From: an uncultured Lachnospiraceae bacterium
GTDB lineage: Bacteria; Bacillota; Clostridia; Lachnospirales; Lachnospiraceae
Length of the DNA: 64,000 bases
Assembly (NCBI GenBank): GCA_910588565.1
Contig: CAJUPF010000005.1
Location: forward strand, 1 to 64,000
Direction: 5' to 3'
Numbering within the stretch: the first letter of the stretch is position 1; each line of letters starts with the position of its first letter. Shown piece after piece: positions 36,098 to 44,825 of this stretch. The translations under genes and the position numbers were made by a program. A model generated the notes under the pieces. It was not told where the DNA came from, did no database searches, and worked only from the letters and a program-made list of their open reading frames with translations.

Positions 36098-36336
36098 GAG
36101 CGTCCTCCTTTCCATCCCAAAAATGGTTTGTTCAGTTCAGGGAAGATGGTTCCGCACTGTAGCGCTTCGTTTGGTTCGTAAAGGCTTTGGAACTGCTGCA
36201 TGGGAACATATGCCATGGCAAGGGCAAAGTTATCCAGGCACCAGGTATCTCTGGCGTTTTTGCCAGTTCTGTTATAGGCGGATGAAGTGGAATAAGAATG
36301 GTTCTTTCCACATCGTGGCTGGCTGCAAGTATTCAT
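36091..36336 (-). CDS. cotJA: Spore coat associated protein CotJA
   Basis: An 81-residue protein whose C-terminal half carries the CotJA signature LAMAYVPMQQFQSLYEP...GTIFPELNKPF; the N-terminal 35 residues are variable and Cys-containing. The start follows AAAGGAGAATATCT. It is the first gene of the mother-cell cotJ operon and is divergent from the foldase lipoprotein gene. Its presence marks the host as an endospore former. Confidence 0.92.
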   Translation of the reverse strand: MNTCSQPRCGKNHSYSTSSAYNRTGKNARDTWCLDNFALAMAYVPMQQFQSLYEPNEALQCGTIFPELNKPFLGWKGGRSC

Positions 36337-36456
36337 AGATATTCTCCTTTATATTTTATACCATTAACGTATGCATGTTATCAGGGAAAGTGACAGATAA
36401 AAATATAATTATATTCTCCGTGAACGAAAAGAAGAACAGGAAAGGGAAAAAAGCCA

Positions 36457-36486
36457 TTGATTTTCGCTTCCTATCTATGGTATTAT
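36457..36486 (+). promoter_or_regulatory. Promoter of the foldase lipoprotein gene
   Basis: TTGATT (36457-36462), 18-base spacer, TATTAT (36481-36486). Confidence 0.55.
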
Positions 36487-36522
36487 GCCTATGAAAAATG
36501 CTTATAAGAAAAGAGGTTGTAT

Positions 36523-37695
36523 ATGAGAAAAAGGATAGTAACAGCAATTATGATCATCGGAGCCGGAATGTGCCTGGCAGCAGGATGCGGCAGCAAGGGA
36601 AAGGAAGGAAATCAGTCCGGGACTTCCGGCAGCGATACAGAGTCTGCGGAGGAGAATGTATTTGATTATAATGTCAATGATTATGTAACACTGGGTGAGT
36701 ACAAAGGACTTTCCGTGAGGTATCCGGTTCCTGCTGTGACTGACGATGATGTTGAAATGAGTATACAGGATTTGATTGATGAAAATACTACCTATAATGA
36801 AATTTCAGATCGCGCAGCAGATAAGGGAGACTATGTGAATATTGATTTCACAGGAACCATAGACGGAGAGGAATTTGAAGGCGGAAGCGCGGAAGATTAT
36901 GAATTTACACTTGGCCAGGATGAATTTTTAGAGGAGTTTGAAACGAATCTGCTGGGAAAAAAGACCGGAGAGACGATAACCTTTAAGATGACGTTTCCAA
37001 CGGATTATGATGAAGAGCTGGCAGGGAAAGAAGCCGAGTTTACAACAACGCTCAATTCCATCAGCGAAGTTGTCGTGCCGGAATATACGGACGCTTTTGT
37101 TGCGGAAGTGACGGATTATGATACAATCGAAGCATATGAAGAAGCTCTGCGCGAAGAGCTGATGGCGTCCGCACAGGAGGAATCTAGTTCTGCAGCCGGT
37201 GAAGATGCGTTGACGCAGGCAGTTGAGAATGCCTCTGTGAATGGCTATCCTCAGGCGCTGTATGATGCCTGCTATGAGTCCACAATGGACGAATACGCGT
37301 CGTTTGCGGAAATGTTCGGGATGGAATTAGATGATTTTCTCTCTGATTTTATGGGGGATGAAGATATTGACAGTGTAACTTTAAGCTGGGTCAATGAAAT
37401 CCTGGTATCCCAGGCTATTGCTGAAAAGGAAGGATTTACCCTGACGGACAAGGAGTTTGAGGAAGAAGCGAAAGAACTGGCGATTGAGAATGACTATGCT
37501 TCCTATGAGGAGTTTCTGGAAGAATCCGGGAAAGTATCAGTTACTGCTACACTGCTTAGGAACAGGGCAATCAATTATCTGTATAAAAATGCCAATGTGG
37601 AAGAAGTATCACAGGAAGAATATTATGGGGAAGACTCAGATCTGCTTGATACGGAGGAAGAAATCGATAATACAGAAGCAATAATTTTGGAATAA
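36523..37695 (+). CDS. Trigger-factor-like lipoprotein with FKBP-type PPIase domain
   Basis: A 390-residue secreted lipoprotein (lipobox LAAGC, Cys about residue 21). After an acidic Ser/Gly linker, the segment GDYVNIDFTGTIDGEEFEGG to FPTDYDEELAGKEAEFTTTL is an FKBP-type peptidyl-prolyl isomerase (about 85-195), followed by a helical region like the C-terminal chaperone domain of trigger factor. It lacks the ribosome-binding N-terminal domain, so it is a membrane-anchored extracytoplasmic foldase related to trigger factor. The protein is very acidic. ATG 36523 follows AAGAGG. Confidence 0.87.
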   Translation: MRKRIVTAIMIIGAGMCLAAGCGSKGKEGNQSGTSGSDTESAEENVFDYNVNDYVTLGEYKGLSVRYPVPAVTDDDVEMSIQDLIDENTTYNEISDRAADKGDYVNIDFTGTIDGEEFEGGSAEDYEFTLGQDEFLEEFETNLLGKKTGETITFKMTFPTDYDEELAGKEAEFTTTLNSISEVVVPEYTDAFVAEVTDYDTIEAYEEALREELMASAQEESSSAAGEDALTQAVENASVNGYPQALYDACYESTMDEYASFAEMFGMELDDFLSDFMGDEDIDSVTLSWVNEILVSQAIAEKEGFTLTDKEFEEEAKELAIENDYASYEEFLEESGKVSVTATLLRNRAINYLYKNANVEEVSQEEYYGEDSDLLDTEEEIDNTEAIILE

Positions 37696-37698
37696 TTC

Positions 37699-37726
37699 TT
37701 GCAAAAGAGATAATATATGATACAAT
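37699..37726 (+). promoter_or_regulatory. Promoter of the deacetylase gene
   Basis: TTGCAA (37699-37704), 16-base spacer, TACAAT (37721-37726). It may also drive the bactofilin and pyrH-polC genes downstream. Confidence 0.6.
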
Positions 37727-37765
37727 AAAAAAGAATGAAATCAATTTTGGCCGGGGAGGTCTTAT

Positions 37766-38764
37766 ATGGAAGATAATTCTGCAAAGGGCTTAAAGCAGGA
37801 GCGGATAAGACGCAAACGGATTGCCATGATGCGGACAGCCCTGATTTGTATCACGGGGATATGGTTTCTGCTTTCCATAGGCCTGTGTGCATTCCTGTTT
37901 CTGAAAGTACAGACGCTGGAGGAGAAAATGGATTATCTGCTGGATAATTTTACCATAAGCAGACAGATTGAAGATGAGTCGAAGCAGACTACCGCAAAGG
38001 CGGAAGAAAGCGCTTATTTTGATCTGGAAGGGACCGCAAAGGCAGAGGTAGGGGATGAGCCTGACGAGGAGGATTTTGCCGTCCCGGAGGAGAGCCAGAA
38101 GGAGAATCTGGCAGAAGCGGAGGATGTCCATAAAGTATATCTGACATTTGACGATGGCCCAAGTATTTATACCAGTCAGATTCTGGATATTTTAAAGCAA
38201 TATGATATAAAAGCCACCTTTTTTGTTATTGGAAAAGAAGATGAAGAGTCCAAGGCACTGTATCGCCGGATTGTGGAAGAAGGACATACGCTTGGAATGC
38301 ATTCCTATTCGCATCAGTACAGTACGTTATACAGTTCCATGGAAGCTTTTAAAGAAGATTTGTCCAGGATTCAGAATTATCTGTATGAGGTGACGGGCCA
38401 GGAATGTCTGTATTACCGTTTCCCTGGAGGCAGCAGCAATCAGGTCAGCACAGTTGCTATGGCGGATCTGATCAGCTGTCTGAACGATCAGGGAATTACA
38501 TATTTTGACTGGAATGTATCCAGTAAAGATGCGACATCTCAGGCTTATACGCCGGCACAGCTGGTGGAAAACGTTATGGCGGATGTTGCGAAGTATAAGA
38601 CATCAATTGTCCTTATGCATGACGCGAAGACCAAATCATCTACGGTAGAAGCGTTAGGGCCGATGATTGAGGCTCTGCAGAATATGGGAGCTGTACTGCT
38701 TCCTGTGGATGAGACGGCTACGGTCATCCAGCATGTGAAAGCGGAGGGTGCGCAAGGGCAGTAA
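37766..38764 (+). CDS. Membrane-anchored polysaccharide (peptidoglycan) deacetylase
   Basis: A 332-residue enzyme with one N-terminal TM anchor (about 22-48), a coiled, acidic linker, and a NodB/CE4 domain (about 122-325). Motifs visible: YLTFDDGPS (metal-binding Asp), HTLGMHSYSH (metal-binding His pair), YRFPGGSSN and the late IVLMHDAK. It should remove N-acetyl groups from peptidoglycan or another cell-wall glycan and raise lysozyme resistance. RBS GGGGAGG precedes the ATG. It lies close to the bactofilin gene downstream, which fits a shared cell-envelope role. Confidence 0.9.
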   Translation: MEDNSAKGLKQERIRRKRIAMMRTALICITGIWFLLSIGLCAFLFLKVQTLEEKMDYLLDNFTISRQIEDESKQTTAKAEESAYFDLEGTAKAEVGDEPDEEDFAVPEESQKENLAEAEDVHKVYLTFDDGPSIYTSQILDILKQYDIKATFFVIGKEDEESKALYRRIVEEGHTLGMHSYSHQYSTLYSSMEAFKEDLSRIQNYLYEVTGQECLYYRFPGGSSNQVSTVAMADLISCLNDQGITYFDWNVSSKDATSQAYTPAQLVENVMADVAKYKTSIVLMHDAKTKSSTVEALGPMIEALQNMGAVLLPVDETATVIQHVKAEGAQGQ

Positions 38765-38789
38765 TGATGAAAGGAGATGGAGACTGGAA

Positions 38790-39614
38790 ATGGGTTTTTT
38801 TAAAGGGTTCAAAGATGATTTTTCCCAGGCAGTAAATGATTTGATTCCGGGAGAAGATGGTTATACAGCGCAGGGAGATGAACTCCCGAATGACGATATG
38901 CTGGTAAATACACTGGATTTGGATGATGTGGATACCCAGGCAGGTTTTTCCCAGCTGAACGGATTGTTGGAGCAGGTTACAGAGGCTTCGGCTTCGCAGT
39001 CTGTCATACGGGTGCATCAGGCAGCCGGACTTGAGAAAGAATTTCATGAAGAAATCCAGAGAGTGGATGAAGAGGCAGAAGAAAGAACGCGACTGGATGA
39101 AGAGAGCATGCCAGTTAGTACAAAGCAGATCAATGGAGGGATTATGGAGGCAGTTTCAGAAGGGATCACTGTAATAACAGAAGGAACCAGTATCAAAGGT
39201 GATATTACTTCCGAGGGAGGCATCAGCATCCAGGGAAATATCCAGGGAAATATCACATGCAGCGGCAAGCTGGTGGTTACAGGAGTGTTAGAAGGCAACA
39301 GCAGTTCCGCTGAATTTTTTGCAGATGCAGCAAAAGTGGACGGTGAGATCAACAGTTCCGGCGTTGTAAAAATTGGCGGCGGCTCCGTTGTAATCGGGAA
39401 TATCACCGCAACTTCCGCTGTAGTCGCAGGAGCTGTCAAAGGTGATATTGATGTGCAGGGACCAGTGGTTGTGGATACTTCCGCAGTGATTATGGGCAAT
39501 ATCAAATGCCGTTCCGTACAGATTAACAATGGCGCTGTTGTAGAAGGTTTCTGTTCGCAGTGCTATGCGGATATTGATATGCAGAGCCTTTTTGAAGAAA
39601 AGAAAGGAAACTGA
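38790..39614 (+). CDS. Bactofilin-like polymer-forming protein
   Basis: A 274-residue protein with a hydrophilic N-terminal region (about 1-135) and a bactofilin beta-helix (about 136-265), seen as repeated Gly/Ile-rich segments (EGTSIKGDITSEGGISIQGN, GNITCSGKLVVTGVLEGN, GDIDVQGPVVVDTSAVIMGN). Bactofilins form membrane-associated filaments that place cell-wall enzymes. ATG 38790 follows GGAG at 7 bases. It sits between a wall deacetylase and pyrH, only 3 bases ahead of the latter. Confidence 0.87.
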   Translation: MGFFKGFKDDFSQAVNDLIPGEDGYTAQGDELPNDDMLVNTLDLDDVDTQAGFSQLNGLLEQVTEASASQSVIRVHQAAGLEKEFHEEIQRVDEEAEERTRLDEESMPVSTKQINGGIMEAVSEGITVITEGTSIKGDITSEGGISIQGNIQGNITCSGKLVVTGVLEGNSSSAEFFADAAKVDGEINSSGVVKIGGGSVVIGNITATSAVVAGAVKGDIDVQGPVVVDTSAVIMGNIKCRSVQINNGAVVEGFCSQCYADIDMQSLFEEKKGN

Positions 39615-39617
39615 TCT

Positions 39618-40313
39618 ATGAAACGGGTGTTATTAAAATTAAGCGGAGAGGCCTTAGCCGGAGCCAAAAAGACAGGTTTTGATGAAGCTACAGTGATGAG
39701 AGTCGCTGAACAGGTCAAAAAATTGACAGAGGACAACATACAGACAGGTATTGTAATCGGCGGCGGCAATTTCTGGCGGGGACGTACCAGTGAGCACATA
39801 GATCGTGCAAAGGCAGATCAGATTGGTATGCTGGCGACGGTGATGAACTGTATCTATGTGTCGGAGATATTCCGTTCTGCGGGTATGATGACGCAGGTTT
39901 TAACACCTTTTGAGTGCGGTTCTATGACCAAGTTGTTTTCTAAGGACCGGGCGAATAAATATTTTGCGCATAATATGGTGGTTTTTTTTGCAGGAGGAAC
40001 CGGACATCCTTATTTTTCCACAGATACGGCTACTGTACTGCGGGCGGTGGAGATTGAGGCGGACGGTATTCTGCTTGCAAAAGCAGTGGACGGCGTATAC
40101 GATTCCGATCCGAAGACGAATCCGGGCGCGAAACGCTATGATGAGATTTCCATTGAAGAAGTAATTGCGCAGAAGCTTGCTGTTGTAGATATGACGGCAT
40201 CGATTATGTGTATGGAAAATAAGATGCCGATGTATGTATTTGCATTGAATGAGGAAAATAGTATTATTAAGGCGATTTCCGGTGAGTTCAATGGGACAAA
40301 AGTGACTGTTTAA
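39618..40313 (+). CDS. pyrH: UMP kinase
   Basis: A 231-residue amino-acid-kinase-fold enzyme that converts UMP to UDP. Signatures: RVLLKLSGEAL, IVIGGGNFWRG, FFAGGTGHPYFSTDTA and AKAVDGVYDSDPKTNP. RBS AAAGGAAA is inside the bactofilin end. It begins the conserved pyrH-frr-uppS-cdsA-dxr-rseP-ispG-polC run. Confidence 0.97.
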   Translation: MKRVLLKLSGEALAGAKKTGFDEATVMRVAEQVKKLTEDNIQTGIVIGGGNFWRGRTSEHIDRAKADQIGMLATVMNCIYVSEIFRSAGMMTQVLTPFECGSMTKLFSKDRANKYFAHNMVVFFAGGTGHPYFSTDTATVLRAVEIEADGILLAKAVDGVYDSDPKTNPGAKRYDEISIEEVIAQKLAVVDMTASIMCMENKMPMYVFALNEENSIIKAISGEFNGTKVTV

Positions 40314-40334
40314 GCAGGAAAGGGAGGTTTTGAA

Positions 40335-40886
40335 ATGGATGCAAGATTAGAACCGTTTGATACCAAAATGCAGAAATCCTTAAACAATCTGGACGAGGAG
40401 TATGGCACAATCCGTGCCGGACGCGCCAACCCGCATGTACTCGACAGATTAAAGGTTGATTATTATGGAACGCCGTCTCCAATCCAGTCAGTGGCGAACG
40501 TTAATGTACCGGAGCCTAGAATGCTCCAGATACAGCCATGGGAGCCTTCTATGGTCAAGGTAATCGAGAAGGCGATTCTGACTTCTGATATTGGAATCAA
40601 TCCGACGAATGACGGTAAGGTGATCCGCCTTGTATTCCCGGAGCTGACGGAGGAACGCAGAAAGGAACTGGCCAAAGAGATTAAGAAAAAGGGCGAGAAT
40701 ACTAAAGTTGCAATCCGCAATATCCGCCGTGAGGCCAACGATACCTTTAAGAAGCTTTCCAAAGGAGATGTGTCAGAGGATGAGATCAAAGGACTCGAAG
40801 AAGAGGCGCAGAAACTGACGGACAAATATATTGCCAAGATTGATAAAGCGGTGGAAGAAAAATCAAAAGAGATTCTTACCGTATAA
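40335..40886 (+). CDS. frr: Ribosome recycling factor
   Basis: A 183-residue factor that, with EF-G, splits post-termination ribosomes. Standard motifs RAGRANPHVLDRLKVDYYG, PWEPSMVKVIEKAI and RKELAKEIKKKGENTKVAIRN-type helix are present. RBS GGGAGG; 21 bases after pyrH. Confidence 0.97.
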   Translation: MDARLEPFDTKMQKSLNNLDEEYGTIRAGRANPHVLDRLKVDYYGTPSPIQSVANVNVPEPRMLQIQPWEPSMVKVIEKAILTSDIGINPTNDGKVIRLVFPELTEERRKELAKEIKKKGENTKVAIRNIRREANDTFKKLSKGDVSEDEIKGLEEEAQKLTDKYIAKIDKAVEEKSKEILTV

Positions 40887-40963
40887 ATGAATGGAATGGG
40901 GTGTGGGGATATTGCATTATGCGTATCCCCATTTTAATAGCTGCAGAAGGAGAAAGACGATTT

Positions 40964-41677
40964 ATGATACCAAAGCACGTTGCAATTATTCTCGATGGGA
41001 ATGGCAGATGGGCAAAAGCGAAGGGAATGCCCAGAAATTATGGGCATACAATGGGCGCAAAGAATGTGGAAGTGATATGCCGTGAAGCCTATCATATGGG
41101 AATCAAGTATCTGACCCTGTATGCATTTTCCACAGAAAACTGGAACCGTCCGGCGGCTGAAGTTGGCGCACTGATGAAATTATTGGATTCTTATTTGAAA
41201 AATTGTCAAAAGACAGCGAAGAAGAATCATATCCGTGTCCGTGTGATTGGGGATATTTCCCGTCTGGATGATAAGTTCCAGCAGAATATAAAAGAGCTGG
41301 AGGCTGCTTCTGCAGAGTATGACGGGCTGAATCTGCAGATTGCCATCAATTACGGGAGCCGGGATGAGATTTTGCGCGCAGTACGCAGGATGCTGTCGGA
41401 ATATGACAATGGAATGCTTGCGGCGGAAGATTTGGATGAGGCAAAGTTTGCGTCCTATCTGGATACGGCAGGGATTCCGGACCCGGATCTTTTAATCCGT
41501 ACCAGCGGAGAGCAGCGGCTGTCGAATTATCTGCTCTGGCAGCTGGCATACAGTGAATTTTATTTTACGGACGTTCCATGGCCGGATTTTACCAAAGAGG
41601 AATTAAAACGGGCAGTGGACGCATATAGTGCCAGAGACAGAAGATTTGGCGGAATTGAAAAGAAAGAAGAAAAATGA
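40964..41677 (+). CDS. uppS: Undecaprenyl diphosphate synthase
   Basis: A 237-residue cis-prenyltransferase that makes the C55 lipid carrier for cell-wall synthesis. Signatures: HVAIILDGNGRWAKAKGMPR (catalytic Asp), YLTLYAFSTENWNRP, and DLLIRTSGEQRLSNYLLWQ. ATG 40964, behind AAGGAG, gives the usual start MIPKHVAII; an upstream in-frame extension exists but lacks homology. It overlaps cdsA by 4 bases. Confidence 0.95.
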   Translation: MIPKHVAIILDGNGRWAKAKGMPRNYGHTMGAKNVEVICREAYHMGIKYLTLYAFSTENWNRPAAEVGALMKLLDSYLKNCQKTAKKNHIRVRVIGDISRLDDKFQQNIKELEAASAEYDGLNLQIAINYGSRDEILRAVRRMLSEYDNGMLAAEDLDEAKFASYLDTAGIPDPDLLIRTSGEQRLSNYLLWQLAYSEFYFTDVPWPDFTKEELKRAVDAYSARDRRFGGIEKKEEK

Positions 41678-42480
41678 TGTTTAAGACAAGGCTGTTAAGT
41701 GGGATTATCCTGGTAGTCCTGGCATTGGTTCTGATTATTACCGGAGGAACGGTATTGCTTGGAGCTTTGCTGGTAATCTCACTGATTGGGATGTATGAAT
41801 TATATCGTATTTTGCAGATAGAAAAAACTGTGCTGGGAGCGATGGGATATCTGGCGGCTGTTTTGTTTTATGCGGATCTGTGGCATTCTGTTTGGCAGGA
41901 TTCTATGGTTTTCGTTATGGGGACACTGATTCTTCTGATGTTTGTGTATGTATTCAGTTATCCGAGATTTCGGACGGAACAGGCGCTGATGGCTTTTTTT
42001 GGCATATTTTATGTGGCGGTGATGCTTTCCTGCGTGTATCAGGCCAGGATGTTAGAGCGGGGCGCCTATATTGTATGGCTGATAGTTCTCTGCTCCTGGG
42101 GGAGCGATACCTGCGCATATTGTGTGGGCGTTTTATTTGGCAGACATAAGATGTCGCCGAGGCTTAGCCCGAAGAAATCCATAGAAGGAGCGGTTGGCGG
42201 CGTTGCAGGCAGTATGCTGCTGACGCTGTTGTATGTGTGGGTATTTCGGGCGCCTATGCAGGCGGATATGAGAGATATGCTGCTTTTGGCGGTAATCAGC
42301 GGTGTGGGAGCCTTGATTTCCATGGTTGGGGATTTGGCGGCTTCCGCGATTAAGCGAAATTATGACATAAAAGATTACGGGACACTGATTCCGGGCCATG
42401 GCGGGATTCTCGACAGATTTGACAGTGTGATATTTACGGCGCCGATTGTGTATTATCTGGCATTATTTTTTGTCCCATAA
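41674..42480 (+). CDS. cdsA: Phosphatidate cytidylyltransferase
   Basis: A 268-residue, about 8-TM enzyme making CDP-diacylglycerol for phospholipids. The CDS signature SAIKRNYDIKDYGTLIPGHGGILDRFDS is split near the C-terminus (from about residue 228), with GDLAASAIKR and GGILDRFDS as key parts. Start overlaps the uppS stop (ATGA). Confidence 0.95.
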   Translation: MMFKTRLLSGIILVVLALVLIITGGTVLLGALLVISLIGMYELYRILQIEKTVLGAMGYLAAVLFYADLWHSVWQDSMVFVMGTLILLMFVYVFSYPRFRTEQALMAFFGIFYVAVMLSCVYQARMLERGAYIVWLIVLCSWGSDTCAYCVGVLFGRHKMSPRLSPKKSIEGAVGGVAGSMLLTLLYVWVFRAPMQADMRDMLLLAVISGVGALISMVGDLAASAIKRNYDIKDYGTLIPGHGGILDRFDSVIFTAPIVYYLALFFVP

Positions 42481-42498
42481 GGAAGGATGTGTGTTGCG

Positions 42499-43641
42499 GT
42501 GAAGAAAATAGCGATATTGGGCGCTACGGGTTCCATTGGCACTCAGACTCTTGAAATTGTCCGCAGGCAAAAGGATATTCAGGTTACGGCTCTTGCGGCA
42601 GGAAGTAATATTTCTCTGTTGGAGGATCAGATCCGGGAATTTCAGCCTGTGCTCGCTGCTGTTTGGGAGGAGGAAAAAGCGAAGGAATTAAGAATCCGAA
42701 CAGCAGATTTGAATGTGAAAATTCTTTCTGGAATGGAGGGGCTTTTGGCGGCTGCCACAGAGCCGGGGGCAGAGATTTTGGTGACGGCGATTGTGGGGAT
42801 GTTAGGGATCCGGCCAACGATTGCTGCGATTCAAAATGGAAAGGTAATTGCGCTTGCCAATAAGGAAACATTGGTGACGGCGGGGCATATTATTATGCCG
42901 CTGGCAAAGGAGCGGAATGTACCGATTCTTCCGGTAGACAGCGAACACAGTGCGATTTTCCAGTCTCTGCAGGGAGAACGGGGAAATGCGATCCACAAGA
43001 TTATTCTGACTGCTTCCGGCGGTCCGTTCCGTGGGAAAACAATAGGTGAGCTGCAGTCTATCCGGCCGGAAGACGCTTTAAAGCACCCAAACTGGGCGAT
43101 GGGCAGAAAGATTACCATTGATTCTTCTACGCTTGTAAATAAGGGGCTTGAGGTAATTGAGGCAAAGTGGCTGTTCGATGTGGAGCCGGATCAGATTCAG
43201 GTAACGGTTCATCCGCAGAGTGTGATTCATTCCGCGGTGGAATTTGAAGACGGCGCTGTGATTGCGCAGCTTGGGACGCCGGATATGCATCTGCCGATTC
43301 AGTATGCGCTGTATTATCCCAAGCGCCGCAGCTTAAAAGGGAAGCGGCTGGATTTGTTTGATTTAAAAAGCCTGACCTTTGAGCGGCCGGATACGAAGAC
43401 GTTCCGGGGGCTTGTCCTTGCCTTTGAAGCAATAAAGCGGGGCGGCAATGTACCGACGATATTTAATGCGGCGAATGAAAAGGCGGTGGCTATGTTTCTG
43501 GCAGGAAAGATCGGGTATCTTACAATACCGGAGATAATTGAGGAATGTATGGAGCAGACCAGGTTCCGGGCTCATCCGGATGTGGAAGAGATTCTGGAAA
43601 CCGAAGCGGAAGTTTATGAATTGATAGAGAGCAGGTGGTAG
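42499..43641 (+). CDS. dxr: 1-deoxy-D-xylulose 5-phosphate reductoisomerase
   Basis: A 380-residue NADPH enzyme for the second step of the MEP isoprenoid pathway. KKIAILGATGSIGTQTLEI is the nucleotide-binding start; PVDSEHSAIFQ and HPNWAMGRKITIDSSTLVNKG (as split motifs) bind metal and substrate. GTG 42499 gives the family start MKKIAILG; ATG 42487 sits directly against the RBS. With uppS, ispG and rseP it forms an isoprenoid/envelope cluster. Confidence 0.94.
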   Translation: MKKIAILGATGSIGTQTLEIVRRQKDIQVTALAAGSNISLLEDQIREFQPVLAAVWEEEKAKELRIRTADLNVKILSGMEGLLAAATEPGAEILVTAIVGMLGIRPTIAAIQNGKVIALANKETLVTAGHIIMPLAKERNVPILPVDSEHSAIFQSLQGERGNAIHKIILTASGGPFRGKTIGELQSIRPEDALKHPNWAMGRKITIDSSTLVNKGLEVIEAKWLFDVEPDQIQVTVHPQSVIHSAVEFEDGAVIAQLGTPDMHLPIQYALYYPKRRSLKGKRLDLFDLKSLTFERPDTKTFRGLVLAFEAIKRGGNVPTIFNAANEKAVAMFLAGKIGYLTIPEIIEECMEQTRFRAHPDVEEILETEAEVYELIESRW

Positions 43642-43642
43642 T

Positions 43643-44677
43643 TTGAAATTTATTATTGCAATTTTGATTTTTAGTATTATTATTTTATTTCATGAGCTGG
43701 GACATTTTCTTCTGGCCAAAAAAAGCGGTATCCGGGTGAATGAATTTTGCCTGGGGCTTGGACCTACGCTGTTTGGTGTACAGAAAGGGGAAACTTTTTA
43801 TTCCATTAAGCTTTTGCCGTTTGGAGGCGCCTGTATGATGGAGGGGGAAGATGGTGACAGCGATGATGCGGGAGCGTTTGGACACAAATCTGTAGGAGCC
43901 AGAATCAGTGTTGTGGCAGCAGGCCCGGTGTTTAATTTTATTATGGCATTTTTTCTTGCATTTATCCTGATCAGCTGTATTGGGATTGATGTTCCGGTGC
44001 TTTCTGGAGTGATGGAGGGATATTCCGCCGAAGCTGCGGGGATGCAGGAGGGAGATGTAATTGTCAGGCTGAATCATAAACCGATTCATTTTTACCGGGA
44101 AGTCAGTATGTATACGTATTTCCATGCGGGGGAGCCGCTGCAGGTGACATATTTAAGAGATGGGGAACGTTATACAGCTGATATAGAACCGACATATGAT
44201 GAGGAGAGCGGACGGTATCTGCTGGGTATTACGAATAATTATGCCAGGGAAAAGGTTGGCGTCCTGACCGGATTGAAATACAGCGTGTATGAAGTGAAAT
44301 ACTGGATCTGGTCTACGCTGCAAAGCTTGAAAATGCTGGTTACAGGTCAGGTTAGCGCGAATGAGCTTTCGGGGCCGGTGGGAATTGTGAAAAGCATTGG
44401 GGATACGTATGATGCCAGTGTTCGTGACGGGTATTTTTATGTATTTTTAAATATGTTGAATTTTTCGATTCTTTTAAGTGCGAATCTGGGCGTGATGAAT
44501 TTGCTGCCGCTTCCGGCGCTGGATGGGGGCAGGCTGGTGTTTTTGATTGTTGAGGCGGTACGCAGGAGGAAGATTGATCCGGAAAAAGAGGGGATGGTTC
44601 ATTTTGTTGGGATTATGATTTTGATGGGGTTGATGGTGCTTGTGATGTTTAATGATATTCGTAAGTTGTTTATTTGA
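43643..44677 (+). CDS. rseP: RIP metalloprotease RseP (site-2 protease)
   Basis: A 344-residue intramembrane zinc protease. The HELGH motif is at residues 17-21 in the first TM helix; a PDZ domain follows (about 115-185), and the second metal site is NLLPLPALDGGRL near 290. It would cut anti-sigma or other membrane substrates. The start is TTG, 2 bases after the dxr stop, behind AGGTGG. Confidence 0.93.
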   Translation: MKFIIAILIFSIIILFHELGHFLLAKKSGIRVNEFCLGLGPTLFGVQKGETFYSIKLLPFGGACMMEGEDGDSDDAGAFGHKSVGARISVVAAGPVFNFIMAFFLAFILISCIGIDVPVLSGVMEGYSAEAAGMQEGDVIVRLNHKPIHFYREVSMYTYFHAGEPLQVTYLRDGERYTADIEPTYDEESGRYLLGITNNYAREKVGVLTGLKYSVYEVKYWIWSTLQSLKMLVTGQVSANELSGPVGIVKSIGDTYDASVRDGYFYVFLNMLNFSILLSANLGVMNLLPLPALDGGRLVFLIVEAVRRRKIDPEKEGMVHFVGIMILMGLMVLVMFNDIRKLFI

Positions 44678-44825
44678 GATATTTTGGTTGTGATAGAAGG
44701 ACGCTCAGAGCGGGGCGCTATCTGTCTGCAGACCCGCTCTCGCTCTTAGCTGGCTATAGAATCATAGAAGGTAACTATCTGAGGTTTGAACGGTAGTAAT
44801 GTGGCAAAAATGAGGTGATACTGAT

